Positions 1 through 7,971 of a stretch of DNA of 11,784 bases are shown piece by piece; position 1 is the first letter of the stretch; the number at the start of each line of letters is the position of its first letter. Position numbers and translations under genes: made by a program. This stretch comes from an uncultured Clostridiaceae bacterium (GTDB lineage Bacteria > Bacillota > Clostridia > Lachnospirales > Lachnospiraceae). The notes beneath the pieces were generated by a model. It had not been told where the DNA came from. It made no database searches and was given only the letters and a program-made list of their open reading frames with translations. The stretch lies in the NCBI GenBank assembly GCA_947175805.1, contig CAMWOF010000043.1, forward strand, positions 1 to 11,784, read 5' to 3'.

Positions 1-3000
1 GTGAATAGGGCGGGAATGACTTATTTGGTTACCGAGAATGGCCAGGCAGATATTCGGGTTGATTTAGCTGTAAAGGATTTGGTGCCTGAATTGTTGGAGG
101 TGGGTTTGTTCAAGGTAGATGCAGCCGGTGCTGAAACCAAGGTGGCAGGTTTTCATGTGGGCGGGGAACATAATCTTACGGTCTCCGGCGGAGCCGGCGC
201 CTGGGAGGTGAGAGGCAATTATACCTTTGACAGCAGCCAGGATGGCGGTTATATCTTAAAGGCTTATTACACGGATATTGCACAGGATAGGATAATCAGT
301 GCCGTGGGTACTACGGTATACTATCTGGATATGACGCCGGTACAGCTTTCTGTATCGTCTCCGCAGATATCGGACGGGACGATAACGAATCAGGCGGTTA
401 CAGTAGTTTATACAATGCGGGAGCTGAATCCGGAATTTTCACAGTTTAGCTTTACATATTCAAGCACTACCAATTCCTCTTTGCACAATGTTGCAAATGT
501 TACATTGGTAAAGCCAGATGGCTCTGAGGAGGATATTCCAATCAGTGAGTTGGCGGCGAGAATAAATACCCCTTCTGCCTGGAGTATAAGAGGAGGTGTT
601 TATACCTTAACTCTCATATATAAAGAGGACAGTGCCTATTCTACGAGATTGACAGTGCGGGATGTTATGGACAGCGAAGCGGTTTCTGATTTTAGGTTCA
701 GGGTAGATAAGGCTGCGCCTGCTATCAAAAATATTGATATTAAGACTGCATATGAGGATAAAAAGAAGAGCGATTATAGCAAATTTGACAATAGCGCAGC
801 CGAGGTTTTGCTGCAGGTGGAGGAGAGGATAGCTTCTGCCGAGAATATGCGCATAACTTGTGTTGCAAAAGATGATTTGACAGGAGAGACACAGACCATT
901 GTATTGGGCGCACCCAAAAGAGAGAACGATGTCTTTACTTATGATTTTACAATCAAAAAGGATTTTAAGGGCACCATTCACTTTACTATGCGGGATGAAG
1001 TGAATCAAAGCGATACGATGCAGCTGCAGCTGGTGAACGGTATTATTATCGAGAGCTCGAAGACCCATAAGGAATTTTCGGATTTTTCGATCACGGAGAA
1101 CGGAAAGCCAAATGACAATGGTTTTTATAATGATGCCATATCCTTAAAGCTATTTGCCAGTGACACGTATTCGGGCATAAAGTCTATTGAATACAGTTTA
1201 AGTGGCAAGACCTCTCATGTGGATTTTTCTGAGAATAAGAACATCAAAACAAGCTGGGAAAAGACCCCGGTATATATTGAAGCTGAGAAGGAAAATGAGG
1301 GCAGCTCCGTGAAGGCGTCTATGAAGATTGTAGACAATGCGGGGCATGAGGATATTGTGGAAAAGACATTTAAGCTGGACTATACCAAACCGCAGATTCT
1401 TGTGAGCTTTGACAACAATAACAGCCGTAATGAAAAATATTATAATCAAAACAGGACGGCAACCCTGACCATTAATGAGTTGAACTATTCCTCGAAAAAC
1501 ACAAAGGTTACCTTGACAAAGGATGGTATTACACAGGATATTACAACCGCATTTCATACGGATGGTGCCGTCCATACCATGGAGGATGGTGCAAAATATA
1601 AAGAATATACGATGCCACTGCGTTTTGAAGAGGATGGGGAGTATACCTTCCGGGTAGAAACCATAGACCTTGCAGGCAATAAGGGTGTCTATGTGCAGGA
1701 GCAGTCATTTATTATCGATAAAACGATGCCGGTGATGGAACTGACCTATGATAATAATTCTTCGTATGAGGAAAATTATTACAGCCGGGGACGGACAGCG
1801 ACGCTGACGGTGACGGAACGCAATTTCCAACCGTCAGATATTCAGGTAAATGTGAATGCCCGCGTGGATGGGGCAGAAATACAAGCTCCGAATATCAGTG
1901 CATTTACTACGACGGGGGATGTACATACAGCCAGGATTAGCTTTGCAAATGAAGGGGATTACACGATTTCTGCTTCCGGTGTGGACATGGCGGGTAATAC
2001 GGCAAGGGATATTGGACAGCAGCAGTTTACGGTGGATTTGACGGCGCCGGAAATCCTGATCAGCGGCGTGGAGGAGAATACTTCCTATAATTCTAAGGCT
2101 GCACCGGTAGTAACGGTGACAGACGGTAATTATGATGCGGAGAATGTAGTGATAGAGATTATCGGAGGCAGAAACGGACAGGTGAAGGATATTGCCCCGG
2201 TGGTGACTGCGGCGGAGCATGGGCAGAGCTATGCTTACCCGGATTTGCAATATGTAGAGAGCCGCGATGACTGTTATGTGATTAAGGCTACGGCCACAGA
2301 CAAGGCAGGACATCAGACAGAGGCATCTGTGAATTACCGGGTGAACCGTTTTGGCTCTACTTATGCCTTGAATCCGTCACTGCAAAGGCTGGTAGAGAAT
2401 TACTACGGGCATGCAGCTGATGACTTTTCGATTATTGAGACGAATGTAGACAGGCTGGAGAGCTATGAGGTTTCCTATACACTGGATAATGAGATAGTGA
2501 ATCTGGTAGAGGGCGTAGACTATGAGGTTGTTCAGTCTGTGAATCAAAACCAGTGGCAGCAGTATGAGTATCAATTTCATGCTTCCAGCTTTACACGGGA
2601 GGGTGTATATGTGCTTTCTGTATCCTCGGTGGATGTGGCAGGGAATGTCACGGATAATAAGGCCAAAAATGTTATGCTGGAATTTTGTATCGACAATACT
2701 GCGCCAAGCTGCATTATCAGCGGTGTGTCCGAGGGGCAGCGCTTTGCAGAAGATGAAGAATTTCATATTGGTGTGGAGGTTTATGATAACATCAGTGTGG
2801 ATACGGTTTCTGTTCGCATAAACGGCATTGAAAAGTATACGCAGGCGGACATGACGGACGGCAGGCTTTCAGAGATTGCCATAGACAGGGATATTCAGGA
2901 ACAGACCATTGAGGTTGTCTGTACTGACCCTGCGGGGAATGAGCGCACGGAGGCGGTTCATTTTATATATGAAGGCGGCAGGCCGGTGGCTTCCCTGGGT

Positions 3001-3111
3001 GTGATAGGCAGGGGCATGCAGTGGCTCTGGCTGCTTCCGGTCTGTGGGTTGGCAGGTGTGTTCATCTTCCTCGCATGGAAGCGAAAGAGAGAGGATTCAT
3101 CTGCAGAGTAA
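1..3111 (+). CDS. Ig-like repeat protein with C-terminal membrane anchor (5' partial)
   Basis: The frame is open from the first base and shows 1036 residues. The GTG at base 1 is probably not the true start, because no ribosome-binding site is visible and the sequence begins inside a beta-rich domain without a signal peptide. The chain is a series of Ig-like modules. Boundary motifs of the form [ILV]D-x-[ST]-x-P recur near residues 110, 236, 460, 573, 679 and 898, and each module tends to end in D-x-AG[NH], as in IDLAGN, VDMAGN, TDKAGH and VDVAGN. The modules after 460 and 573 are closest to each other: both carry YDNN/FDNN, a YY pair, then RTATLT[IV], about 112 residues apart. A single hydrophobic segment at about 1006-1026, followed by KRKRE and an acidic tail, predicts one membrane span with the repeats outside. 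No LPXTG sorting signal is seen. It is likely a surface stalk or adhesin-like protein. No enzyme domain is recognised in the visible part, so the specific role is unknown. Confidence 0.85.
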   Translation: MNRAGMTYLVTENGQADIRVDLAVKDLVPELLEVGLFKVDAAGAETKVAGFHVGGEHNLTVSGGAGAWEVRGNYTFDSSQDGGYILKAYYTDIAQDRIISAVGTTVYYLDMTPVQLSVSSPQISDGTITNQAVTVVYTMRELNPEFSQFSFTYSSTTNSSLHNVANVTLVKPDGSEEDIPISELAARINTPSAWSIRGGVYTLTLIYKEDSAYSTRLTVRDVMDSEAVSDFRFRVDKAAPAIKNIDIKTAYEDKKKSDYSKFDNSAAEVLLQVEERIASAENMRITCVAKDDLTGETQTIVLGAPKRENDVFTYDFTIKKDFKGTIHFTMRDEVNQSDTMQLQLVNGIIIESSKTHKEFSDFSITENGKPNDNGFYNDAISLKLFASDTYSGIKSIEYSLSGKTSHVDFSENKNIKTSWEKTPVYIEAEKENEGSSVKASMKIVDNAGHEDIVEKTFKLDYTKPQILVSFDNNNSRNEKYYNQNRTATLTINELNYSSKNTKVTLTKDGITQDITTAFHTDGAVHTMEDGAKYKEYTMPLRFEEDGEYTFRVETIDLAGNKGVYVQEQSFIIDKTMPVMELTYDNNSSYEENYYSRGRTATLTVTERNFQPSDIQVNVNARVDGAEIQAPNISAFTTTGDVHTARISFANEGDYTISASGVDMAGNTARDIGQQQFTVDLTAPEILISGVEENTSYNSKAAPVVTVTDGNYDAENVVIEIIGGRNGQVKDIAPVVTAAEHGQSYAYPDLQYVESRDDCYVIKATATDKAGHQTEASVNYRVNRFGSTYALNPSLQRLVENYYGHAADDFSIIETNVDRLESYEVSYTLDNEIVNLVEGVDYEVVQSVNQNQWQQYEYQFHASSFTREGVYVLSVSSVDVAGNVTDNKAKNVMLEFCIDNTAPSCIISGVSEGQRFAEDEEFHIGVEVYDNISVDTVSVRINGIEKYTQADMTDGRLSEIAIDRDIQEQTIEVVCTDPAGNERTEAVHFIYEGGRPVASLGVIGRGMQWLWLLPVCGLAGVFIFLAWKRKREDSSAE

Positions 3112-3260
3112 CGCAAACATAAGAACAATGTATAATACATACAATTAGTAAAAAGAGGTTAAAGAAATCCAAACAATAAAAAAGAAGTTTTATGCATATC
3201 TGTATTTTTGCACTCATATATTTGTTAGAGAGGTATTTGAAAAGGATTAAGGAGGAGCCT

Positions 3261-4814
3261 ATGCAATTATCAAAAACAAGTATGGAGAGCAGCCTGATAA
3301 AGGCAAATACCAGAGGCAGTTTGACATTGGATAAGGATTTTAATGTGCCTGATTTGAAGGAAGATATAGATAAGGTTATTGTAGTAAAAGGGCGTGCCAT
3401 GCTGGAGGAGTGCGAGTGTCTGGTTGATCGTGTAAAGATAAAGGGTTTGGCGCAGTACCGTGTGTTATACACAACGCCCAATGAAGAAAGACCGCTTTGT
3501 TTTATGGAGGGTGTGCTGCCCTTTATGGAAAGTGTACATATAGAAGGGGTATTGCCTACTGACCACTGCCGTCTGCAGCTGGAGATTGAGGATTTGAATA
3601 TATCTCTGGTGAATTCCAGGAAGATTATTGTAAAAGCTCTGGTGGGGTACACCGTTCACGTATTTGGCGAGGAGGAGGTAGACCTTGCCACGGAGATTGA
3701 AAATGGAAATGGCATAGAGTGTCTTTATAAAAAACTTACCTACACAAAACGCATAGTGGATACTAAGGATGTGTTCAGGATTAAGGAGGAGTTAACACTG
3801 CCCCAGGCGAAGCCGAATATCGGAGAGTTGTTGTGGTACAGTGTCAACATGAATTCCCTGGAAACGAAGCTGGTAGAGCAGGCTGTGCAGTTAAACGGCG
3901 AATTGGGGCTGTTTGTAATCTATAAGGCAGAGGAAGAAGGACTGCCGTTGCAATATCTGACGATGGAGATTCCCTTTGCCGGAGATGTAGAATTGTCCGG
4001 AGCGACAACGGATATGGTGGCGGTAATCGCATCGGATTTGTCGGATGTGGAGGTGCTGATTCGTCCGGATGGTGATGGGGAATCTAGGGGCCTGGAGGTT
4101 GCGGCATCCATTGCCCTGGATTTACAGATTTATGAGGATGAGGAGACAACGCTGCTGTCAGACGTGTTTGCGCCAAGTGTGGAGATAACCCAGCATCAGG
4201 TTCCTTTTGACTATGAGATGATTCTCATGAAAAATGCAGCCAAAACCAGAGTGTCTGAGCGCATCCGCCTCAATCAGAATCAGGATAAAATGATGCAGAT
4301 TTGCCAGGTGGAGGGCAGTGTCAAGATAGATGAGGAGCAGATGACGCAGGACGGTCTCAGAGTGGATGGCGTTATTCTGGCAACAATTCTCTATATTTCC
4401 TCCAATGACAGGTATCCGATTAGTTCCATGGAGGCGATGGTTCCATTTTCTTATTTGGTGGAAATGCAGCAGTTGAAGCCAGAGGACAGATATGAAATTA
4501 ATCCACAGTTGGAACAGCTTTCCGCTGTCATGCTGGACGGTGATGAACTGGAGCTGAAGGCACAGGTGGATTTGAATATTGCCGCTTTCGAGAAGGGGCA
4601 GGTACAGGGCATGGATGAAATCGAGGTGAATCCGCTGCCTTATGAAAAGATTAAGGTACTGCCTGCCATGGTGGGATATATAGTCAAGGATGGGGATACC
4701 CTGTGGAGCATTGCGAAACGGTATTACACTACCATAGACAACATCCGCCAGATTAATAAGCTGGAAAATGATATGCTGACCCAGGGGCAGAAACTGTTGA
4801 TTGTAAAGAGCTGA
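3261..4814 (+). CDS. sipL: SPOCS (DUF3794) and LysM protein, SipL-like spore coat morphogenesis factor
   Basis: This 517-residue protein starts at ATG 3261, five bases after AAGGAGG (3249-3255). An in-frame ATG at 3192 lacks a good ribosome-binding site and would add a poorly conserved-looking tail, so I reject it. Three SPOCS-like stretches are visible at about residues 30-135, 160-290 and 325-445. The first contains the typical pattern in which VPDLKEDIDKVI leads into a VxGxA strand and an LxYxT strand. A LysM domain follows at 471-516, with YIVKDGDTLWSIAKRY and an INKLEN...GQKLLI ending. This order matches SipL of Clostridioides difficile, which binds the SpoIVA ATPase through its LysM and is needed to localise the coat around the forespore. 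The role is inferred from architecture. The symbol is given on architecture alone, since other SPOCS/LysM paralogues exist. There is no signal peptide, as expected for a mother-cell protein. Nothing resembling a sigma-E promoter was identified with confidence upstream. Confidence 0.85.
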   Translation: MQLSKTSMESSLIKANTRGSLTLDKDFNVPDLKEDIDKVIVVKGRAMLEECECLVDRVKIKGLAQYRVLYTTPNEERPLCFMEGVLPFMESVHIEGVLPTDHCRLQLEIEDLNISLVNSRKIIVKALVGYTVHVFGEEEVDLATEIENGNGIECLYKKLTYTKRIVDTKDVFRIKEELTLPQAKPNIGELLWYSVNMNSLETKLVEQAVQLNGELGLFVIYKAEEEGLPLQYLTMEIPFAGDVELSGATTDMVAVIASDLSDVEVLIRPDGDGESRGLEVAASIALDLQIYEDEETTLLSDVFAPSVEITQHQVPFDYEMILMKNAAKTRVSERIRLNQNQDKMMQICQVEGSVKIDEEQMTQDGLRVDGVILATILYISSNDRYPISSMEAMVPFSYLVEMQQLKPEDRYEINPQLEQLSAVMLDGDELELKAQVDLNIAAFEKGQVQGMDEIEVNPLPYEKIKVLPAMVGYIVKDGDTLWSIAKRYYTTIDNIRQINKLENDMLTQGQKLLIVKS

Positions 4815-4889
4815 TAGAAGGCAGAAGCTGTTGATTGTAAAAAGCTGATAGAAAGCAGAGGCTGTTAATTGTAGTAAGCTGATAAATGG
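4788..4889 (+). repeat. Three-copy 34-bp tandem repeat spanning the sipL-like stop codon
   Basis: Three direct copies with exact 34-bp period lie at 4788-4821, 4822-4855 and 4856-4889. Each begins CAGA, continues with CTGTT, and contains AGCTGATA. Copies 1 and 2 match at 31 of 34 positions; copies 2 and 3 match at 27 of 34. Copy 1 encodes the last residues of the LysM protein and its TGA stop; copies 2 and 3 are non-coding. The unit is not a multiple of three and the divergence increases outward. This suggests replication slippage that duplicated the gene's 3' end, followed by decay of the copies free of coding constraint. Confidence 0.85.
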
Positions 4890-4894
4890 AAATG

Positions 4895-4988
4895 GGATGT
4901 CTCGAATGTCATCAAATGGTGTATATGCATATTTGCATGAAAAGCAGGGTACACTTTGAAATGACTTAGAGGCATCCTCTTTTTTTTT
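4895..4988 (+). terminator. Long intrinsic terminator hairpin after the sipL-like gene
   Basis: The 5' arm GGATGTCTCGAATGTCAT (from 4895) pairs imperfectly, with G-T wobbles and one bulge, with ATGACTTAGAGGCATCC ending at 4977. The pairing continues inward through GTGTA (4919-4923) and TACAC (4950-4954), and the tip holds a small stem ATGCA-TATT-TGCAT (4925-4938). The hairpin is followed directly by TCT and eight T residues (4978-4988). It would end transcription of the upstream gene. The stem is unusually long for a simple terminator, about 83 bases overall. Confidence 0.7.
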
Positions 4989-5043
4989 GATACGGTTCGT
5001 GATACAATCTAAAATTAAGTGGTAAGTGATAACAAAGGTAGTT

Positions 5044-5049
5044 TATAAT
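5044..5049 (+). promoter_or_regulatory. Possible -10 box upstream of the M18 gene
   Basis: A perfect TATAAT lies about 250 bases before the aminopeptidase start and just before the inverted-repeat element. No convincing -35 hexamer is found 16-18 bases upstream, nor an extended -10 TG. If used, the whole 5053-5282 element would lie in the 5' leader. The region is AT-rich, so chance occurrence is likely enough to keep this tentative. Confidence 0.3.
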
Positions 5050-5052
5050 GAT

Positions 5053-5282
5053 ATATATTTAGACGTTTGCAAAACTCGTATTTACACATTGATGTATTGT
5101 GCAATATGACAGTTTGATGCAGGGCCGCTTGCGCTTAGCTGCTGCTCATAGCGGTACATAGGCTCGTAAAATACGCAAGCCAAGTACCGATGGCATCAGA
5201 TATCCCTGCGAACAAACTGTCATAACTGCACAATCAAATGGTATTTATAGGCGAGTTTCGCAAATGCCTGATAATATATTTA
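5053..5282. repeat. Inverted-repeat, MITE-like element flanked by 9-bp direct repeats
   Basis: Nine-base direct repeats ATATATTTA at 5053-5061 and 5274-5282 bracket a block with imperfect inverted symmetry along its length. Paired segments, from outside in, are GTTTGC (5065-5070) with GCAAAT (5260-5265), AAACTCG (5072-5078) with CGAGTTT (5252-5258), ATTGTGCA (5096-5103) with TGCACAAT (5227-5234), ATGACAGTTTG (5106-5116) with CAAACTGTCAT (5213-5223), and GCAGGG (5119-5124) with CCCTGC (5204-5209). The centre folds into CCGCT...AGCGG (5125-5154) and a second hairpin, GGTAC...GTACC (5153-5188), capped by CGTA-AAA-TACG. An alternative pairing, GCTTGCG (5127-5133) with CGCAAGC (5174-5180), competes with these. 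It holds no gene. The layout fits a non-autonomous transposon-derived element with a target duplication, or a structured leader RNA of the downstream gene. It ends 15 bases before that gene's start codon. Confidence 0.7.
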
Positions 5283-5297
5283 CAAGGAGGAAATAAC

Positions 5298-6695
5298 ATG
5301 GAACGACCAAATGCATGGAAGAATTATACGAAAAGAGAATTGAAGGCGTTAGAGACCTTAAATCAGGGGTATATGGATTTTTTGTCTAAGGGCAAGACGG
5401 AGCGGCTGTGTGTACAGCTTGCGGAGGAGATGGCAAGGCAGCACGGCTATGTGGAGCTTGGAGAACTGATTGCTGGAAAGAAAAAGCTGAAGGCGGGGGA
5501 TAAGGTATATGCAGTCTGCATGAAAAAGACGATTGTCATGTTCCAGATTGGAAAAAAGCCTTTAGAAAACGGCATGAATATATTGGGGGCGCATATAGAT
5601 TCCCCAAGGCTGGACGTGAAACAGAATCCGCTTTATGAGGATACGGATATCGCATATCTTGATACCCATTATTATGGCGGCATTAAGAAATGGCAGTGGG
5701 TTACGATACCGCTGGCGATTTATGGTGTTATTGTAAAAAAGGATGGAACCGTGGTTGAGGTGGCCATCGGAGATAAGGAAGAAGATCCGGTATTCTGTGT
5801 TTCGGATTTGCTTATTCATCTGGCAGGAGAGCAGCAGGAGAAGAAAGCCAGCAAGGTGGTAGAGGCAGAAAACCTAGATATTTTATTTGGTACGATACCG
5901 CTTCAAAAGGAAGAAAAGGATGCGGTGAAAAAGAATGTGCTGGCAATTTTAAAAGAGCAGTATGATATGGAGGAGGAGGATTTCCTCTCTGCCGAGTTGG
6001 AGGTAGTGCCTGCGGGCAGAGCCAGGGAGTGTGGTATCGATAGGAGCATGGTGATGTCTTACGGACAGGATGACAGGGTTTGCGCATATACCTCCCTGGT
6101 GGCAATGCTGGAAGTAGAAAAGCCGGAGGTTACCTCCTGCTGCCTGTTGGTAGACAAGGAGGAAATAGGCAGTGTGGGAGCTACCGGAATGCAGTCCAAA
6201 TTCTTTGAAAACACCGTGGCAGAGCTGATTGCGCTGACAGGCACTTATTCGGATTTGAAGCTGAAGCGCTGTCTGGCGAATTCTTCCATGTTGTCCTCCG
6301 ATGTAAATGCTGCCTATGACCCATTGTATGCTTCTGCATTTGAGAAGAAAAATGCGTCCTACATGGGCAGAGGACTTGTATTTTCTAAATTTACAGGAAG
6401 AGGCGGCAAGTCCGGCTCTAATGACGCCAATGCAGAATATATGGGCAGGATTCGCAGAATCATGGATGACAGTAAAGTTGCCTTCCAGACCGCAGAGCTT
6501 GGCAAGGTGGATGTGGGCGGCGGTGGCACCATCGCCTATATTATGTCCTTGTACGGCATGGAGGTCATTGACAGCGGCGTGGCTGTGTTGAATATGCATG
6601 CGCCGTGGGAAATTACCAGCAAAGCGGATGTCTATGAGGCGAAAAAGGGTTATGTGGCATTTTTAAAAAGCAGTGCACCGTATATTTCACGTTAA
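5298..6695 (+). CDS. M18 family zinc aminopeptidase
   Basis: The 465-residue product has the usual length for bacterial M18 (aspartyl/aminopeptidase I-like) enzymes, which remove N-terminal residues from peptides in the cytoplasm using two metal ions. Expected ligands and catalytic residues are visible: H99 and D101 in GAHIDSPRLDVK, D258/D259 in GQDDRVCAYT, the E288-E289 pair in DKEEIGSVGATG, D335 in MLSSDVNAAYDP, and H434 in LNMHAPWEITSK near the C terminus. The FTGRGGKSGSNDANAE stretch (365-380) is also typical of the family. The start at 5298 is fixed by AAGGAGG (5284-5290). A longer in-frame start at 5238 falls inside the inverted-repeat element and has no ribosome-binding site. The RBS overlaps nothing but lies directly behind the element's right-hand direct repeat, so transcription or translation could be affected by it. 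The next gene, alr, follows after 80 bp with its own promoter. There is no signal peptide. The substrate preference cannot be read from sequence. Confidence 0.93.
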   Translation: MERPNAWKNYTKRELKALETLNQGYMDFLSKGKTERLCVQLAEEMARQHGYVELGELIAGKKKLKAGDKVYAVCMKKTIVMFQIGKKPLENGMNILGAHIDSPRLDVKQNPLYEDTDIAYLDTHYYGGIKKWQWVTIPLAIYGVIVKKDGTVVEVAIGDKEEDPVFCVSDLLIHLAGEQQEKKASKVVEAENLDILFGTIPLQKEEKDAVKKNVLAILKEQYDMEEEDFLSAELEVVPAGRARECGIDRSMVMSYGQDDRVCAYTSLVAMLEVEKPEVTSCCLLVDKEEIGSVGATGMQSKFFENTVAELIALTGTYSDLKLKRCLANSSMLSSDVNAAYDPLYASAFEKKNASYMGRGLVFSKFTGRGGKSGSNDANAEYMGRIRRIMDDSKVAFQTAELGKVDVGGGGTIAYIMSLYGMEVIDSGVAVLNMHAPWEITSKADVYEAKKGYVAFLKSSAPYISR

Positions 6696-6697
6696 CA

Positions 6698-6726
6698 TTG
6701 ATATATCTTGCGTGATATGATAAAAT
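6698..6726 (+). promoter_or_regulatory. Sigma-A-type promoter for alr
   Basis: A -35 TTGATA (6698-6703) and -10 TAAAAT (6721-6726) are separated by exactly 17 bases. The -35 begins three bases after the aminopeptidase stop codon. Predicted transcription start is about 6733, leaving a leader of roughly 43 bases before alr. Confidence 0.7.
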
Positions 6727-6759
6727 ACACTTGTTATTTTGAATTATAAAAGCAAGTGT
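6727..6759. promoter_or_regulatory. Inverted repeat overlapping the predicted alr transcription start
   Basis: ACACTTG (6727-6733) and CAAGTGT (6753-6759) form a perfect 7-bp inverted repeat with a 19-base centre. The repeat begins right after the -10 box and ends four bases before the AGAAGG ribosome-binding site (6763-6768). The position suits a repressor operator. It would be only partly transcribed, so a DNA site is more likely than an RNA hairpin. No known regulator motif is recognised. Confidence 0.4.
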
Positions 6760-6775
6760 TAAAGAAGGTACAAGC

Positions 6776-7900
6776 ATGGAAGAAAAGAAGCTGCGCTCTT
6801 ATGTCAGGGTTGACATACCGGCGGTGATACACAATATGAACGAGGTGAAAAAGAAGGTTGCGCCGGATGTGAAGGTCATGGCGGTGATTAAGGCGGACGC
6901 CTATGGCCATGGCGCCCTTGAAGTAGGGGCTGCCTTGAGAAATGTGGCAGATTGCTTTGGCGTTGCCACCATAGAGGAGGCGGTAGAGCTGAGAACGGCG
7001 GGGCTGCTGCTGCCGATTTTGATTTTGGGCTACACCATGCACGCAAAGTATGCGGATGTGATTGCCTGGGATGTGACGCAGACGATTTACAATTATGAGG
7101 ATGCCCGGCTGCTTTCGGCGGAGGCGGGCCGGCAGGGAAAGACTGCCAAGGTGCATATTGCGCTGGATACAGGTATGACGAGAATCGGGTTTCCAGCAGT
7201 GGCGGACAGCGTAGCCGAGCTTCAGCGGATTGCAGCATTAGATAATATCTATTTAGAGGGTTTGTTTACGCATATGTCCTGCGCAGATTCGGCAGATAAA
7301 GCCTATGCAAAAAAGCAGATGAAGCGGTTTGATGATTTTTTGGAGCTGCTCAATGCAGCAGGGCTGGAGATTCCGGTAAAGCATATCTGTAACAGCGCAG
7401 GCATTATGGAGTTTGACGACCACCGTTACAATATGGTGCGGGCAGGTATCATTATTTATGGGCTGTACCCTTCGGAGGAGGTTGCCAAGGAGCGGATTGA
7501 TTTAAAACCGGCGCTTTCATGGTATGCCCATGTCACCCATGTAAAGACGACCCCTGCCGGGGAGGGCGTGAGCTATGGCGCTACCTATGTAACGGAAAGA
7601 CCAACGAGAATTGCTACGATAGGGCTTGGGTATGCGGACGGATATTCCAGAGCGCTGTCAAATAAAGGATATGTGCTGATTCGGGGGAAACGCGCGCCGA
7701 TTATCGGCAGAGTATGCATGGATCAGTTCATGGTGGACGTGTCGGAGATTGACGGCGTATCCGTAGAGGATGTAGTGACGCTGGTTGGCGCAGACGGGGA
7801 GCAGCGCATTTCCGTAGAAGAAATTGCTGCGCTTGCAGGCAGCTTCAATTATGAGTTTGTATGCGATATCAGCAAGCGTGTACCAAGAGTGTATGCTTAG
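6776..7900 (+). CDS. alr: Alanine racemase
   Basis: The 374-residue protein is a full-length fold-type III PLP enzyme that interconverts L- and D-alanine, supplying D-alanine for peptidoglycan in the cytoplasm. The PLP lysine is K39 in AVIKADAYGHGA, within the family signature. R136 (DTGMTRIGF), R222 (MVRAGIIIYG), the catalytic tyrosine Y267 (GEGVSYGATY) and the GLGYADGYSR and GRVCMDQFMVDVS blocks (M315) are all in place. The N-terminal TIM-barrel part runs to about residue 240, and the C-terminal beta domain follows. The start ATG at 6776 has AGAAGG seven bases upstream. The promoter and palindrome upstream indicate expression independent of the aminopeptidase, although no terminator separates the two genes and read-through is possible. 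Spore-formers often carry a second alr associated with spores; nothing here distinguishes which one this is. The gene converges with the ATPase gene 71 bp downstream. Confidence 0.97.
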   Translation: MEEKKLRSYVRVDIPAVIHNMNEVKKKVAPDVKVMAVIKADAYGHGALEVGAALRNVADCFGVATIEEAVELRTAGLLLPILILGYTMHAKYADVIAWDVTQTIYNYEDARLLSAEAGRQGKTAKVHIALDTGMTRIGFPAVADSVAELQRIAALDNIYLEGLFTHMSCADSADKAYAKKQMKRFDDFLELLNAAGLEIPVKHICNSAGIMEFDDHRYNMVRAGIIIYGLYPSEEVAKERIDLKPALSWYAHVTHVKTTPAGEGVSYGATYVTERPTRIATIGLGYADGYSRALSNKGYVLIRGKRAPIIGRVCMDQFMVDVSEIDGVSVEDVVTLVGADGEQRISVEEIAALAGSFNYEFVCDISKRVPRVYA

Positions 7901-7926
7901 GAGGACACCGCCGGTAAAGCAATATA

Positions 7927-7940
7927 CAGGCTAAAGCCTG
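7927..7940. terminator. Small hairpin between convergent alr and ATPase genes
   Basis: CAGGCT-AA-AGCCTG is a perfect 6-bp stem in the 71-bp convergent gap. Neither side has a clear T tract. It is in the right place to help end one or both transcripts but is a weak terminator by sequence. Confidence 0.3.
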
Positions 7941-7971
7941 GAAGAATGTGCATAGTCGAAAATCGAGTGTG

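Noticed and set aside
1834..2313. Long minus-strand open frames inside the Ig-repeat gene, and similar ones opposite M18, alr and the GH9 gene.
   Set aside because: They lie antisense to well-supported genes, have no ribosome-binding sites, and encode no recognisable domain.
3128..3140. TATAAT at 3131-3136 and the small palindrome ATGTA-TAA-TACAT as a promoter or terminator in the 149-bp gap after the Ig-repeat gene.
   Set aside because: No -35 at the right distance, no extended -10, and no T tract after the short stem. Nothing else was recognised in this gap.
3192..3260. Longer start for the SPOCS/LysM protein.
   Set aside because: The ATG at 3192 has no good ribosome-binding site, while ATG 3261 has AAGGAGG at proper spacing and begins the conserved part.
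4788..4889. Tandem repeats as a CRISPR array.
   Set aside because: The copies are directly adjacent without spacers and overlap a coding sequence end.
5238..5297. Longer start for the M18 aminopeptidase.
   Set aside because: It would translate the arm of the inverted-repeat element. AAGGAGG at 5284-5290 fixes the start at 5298.
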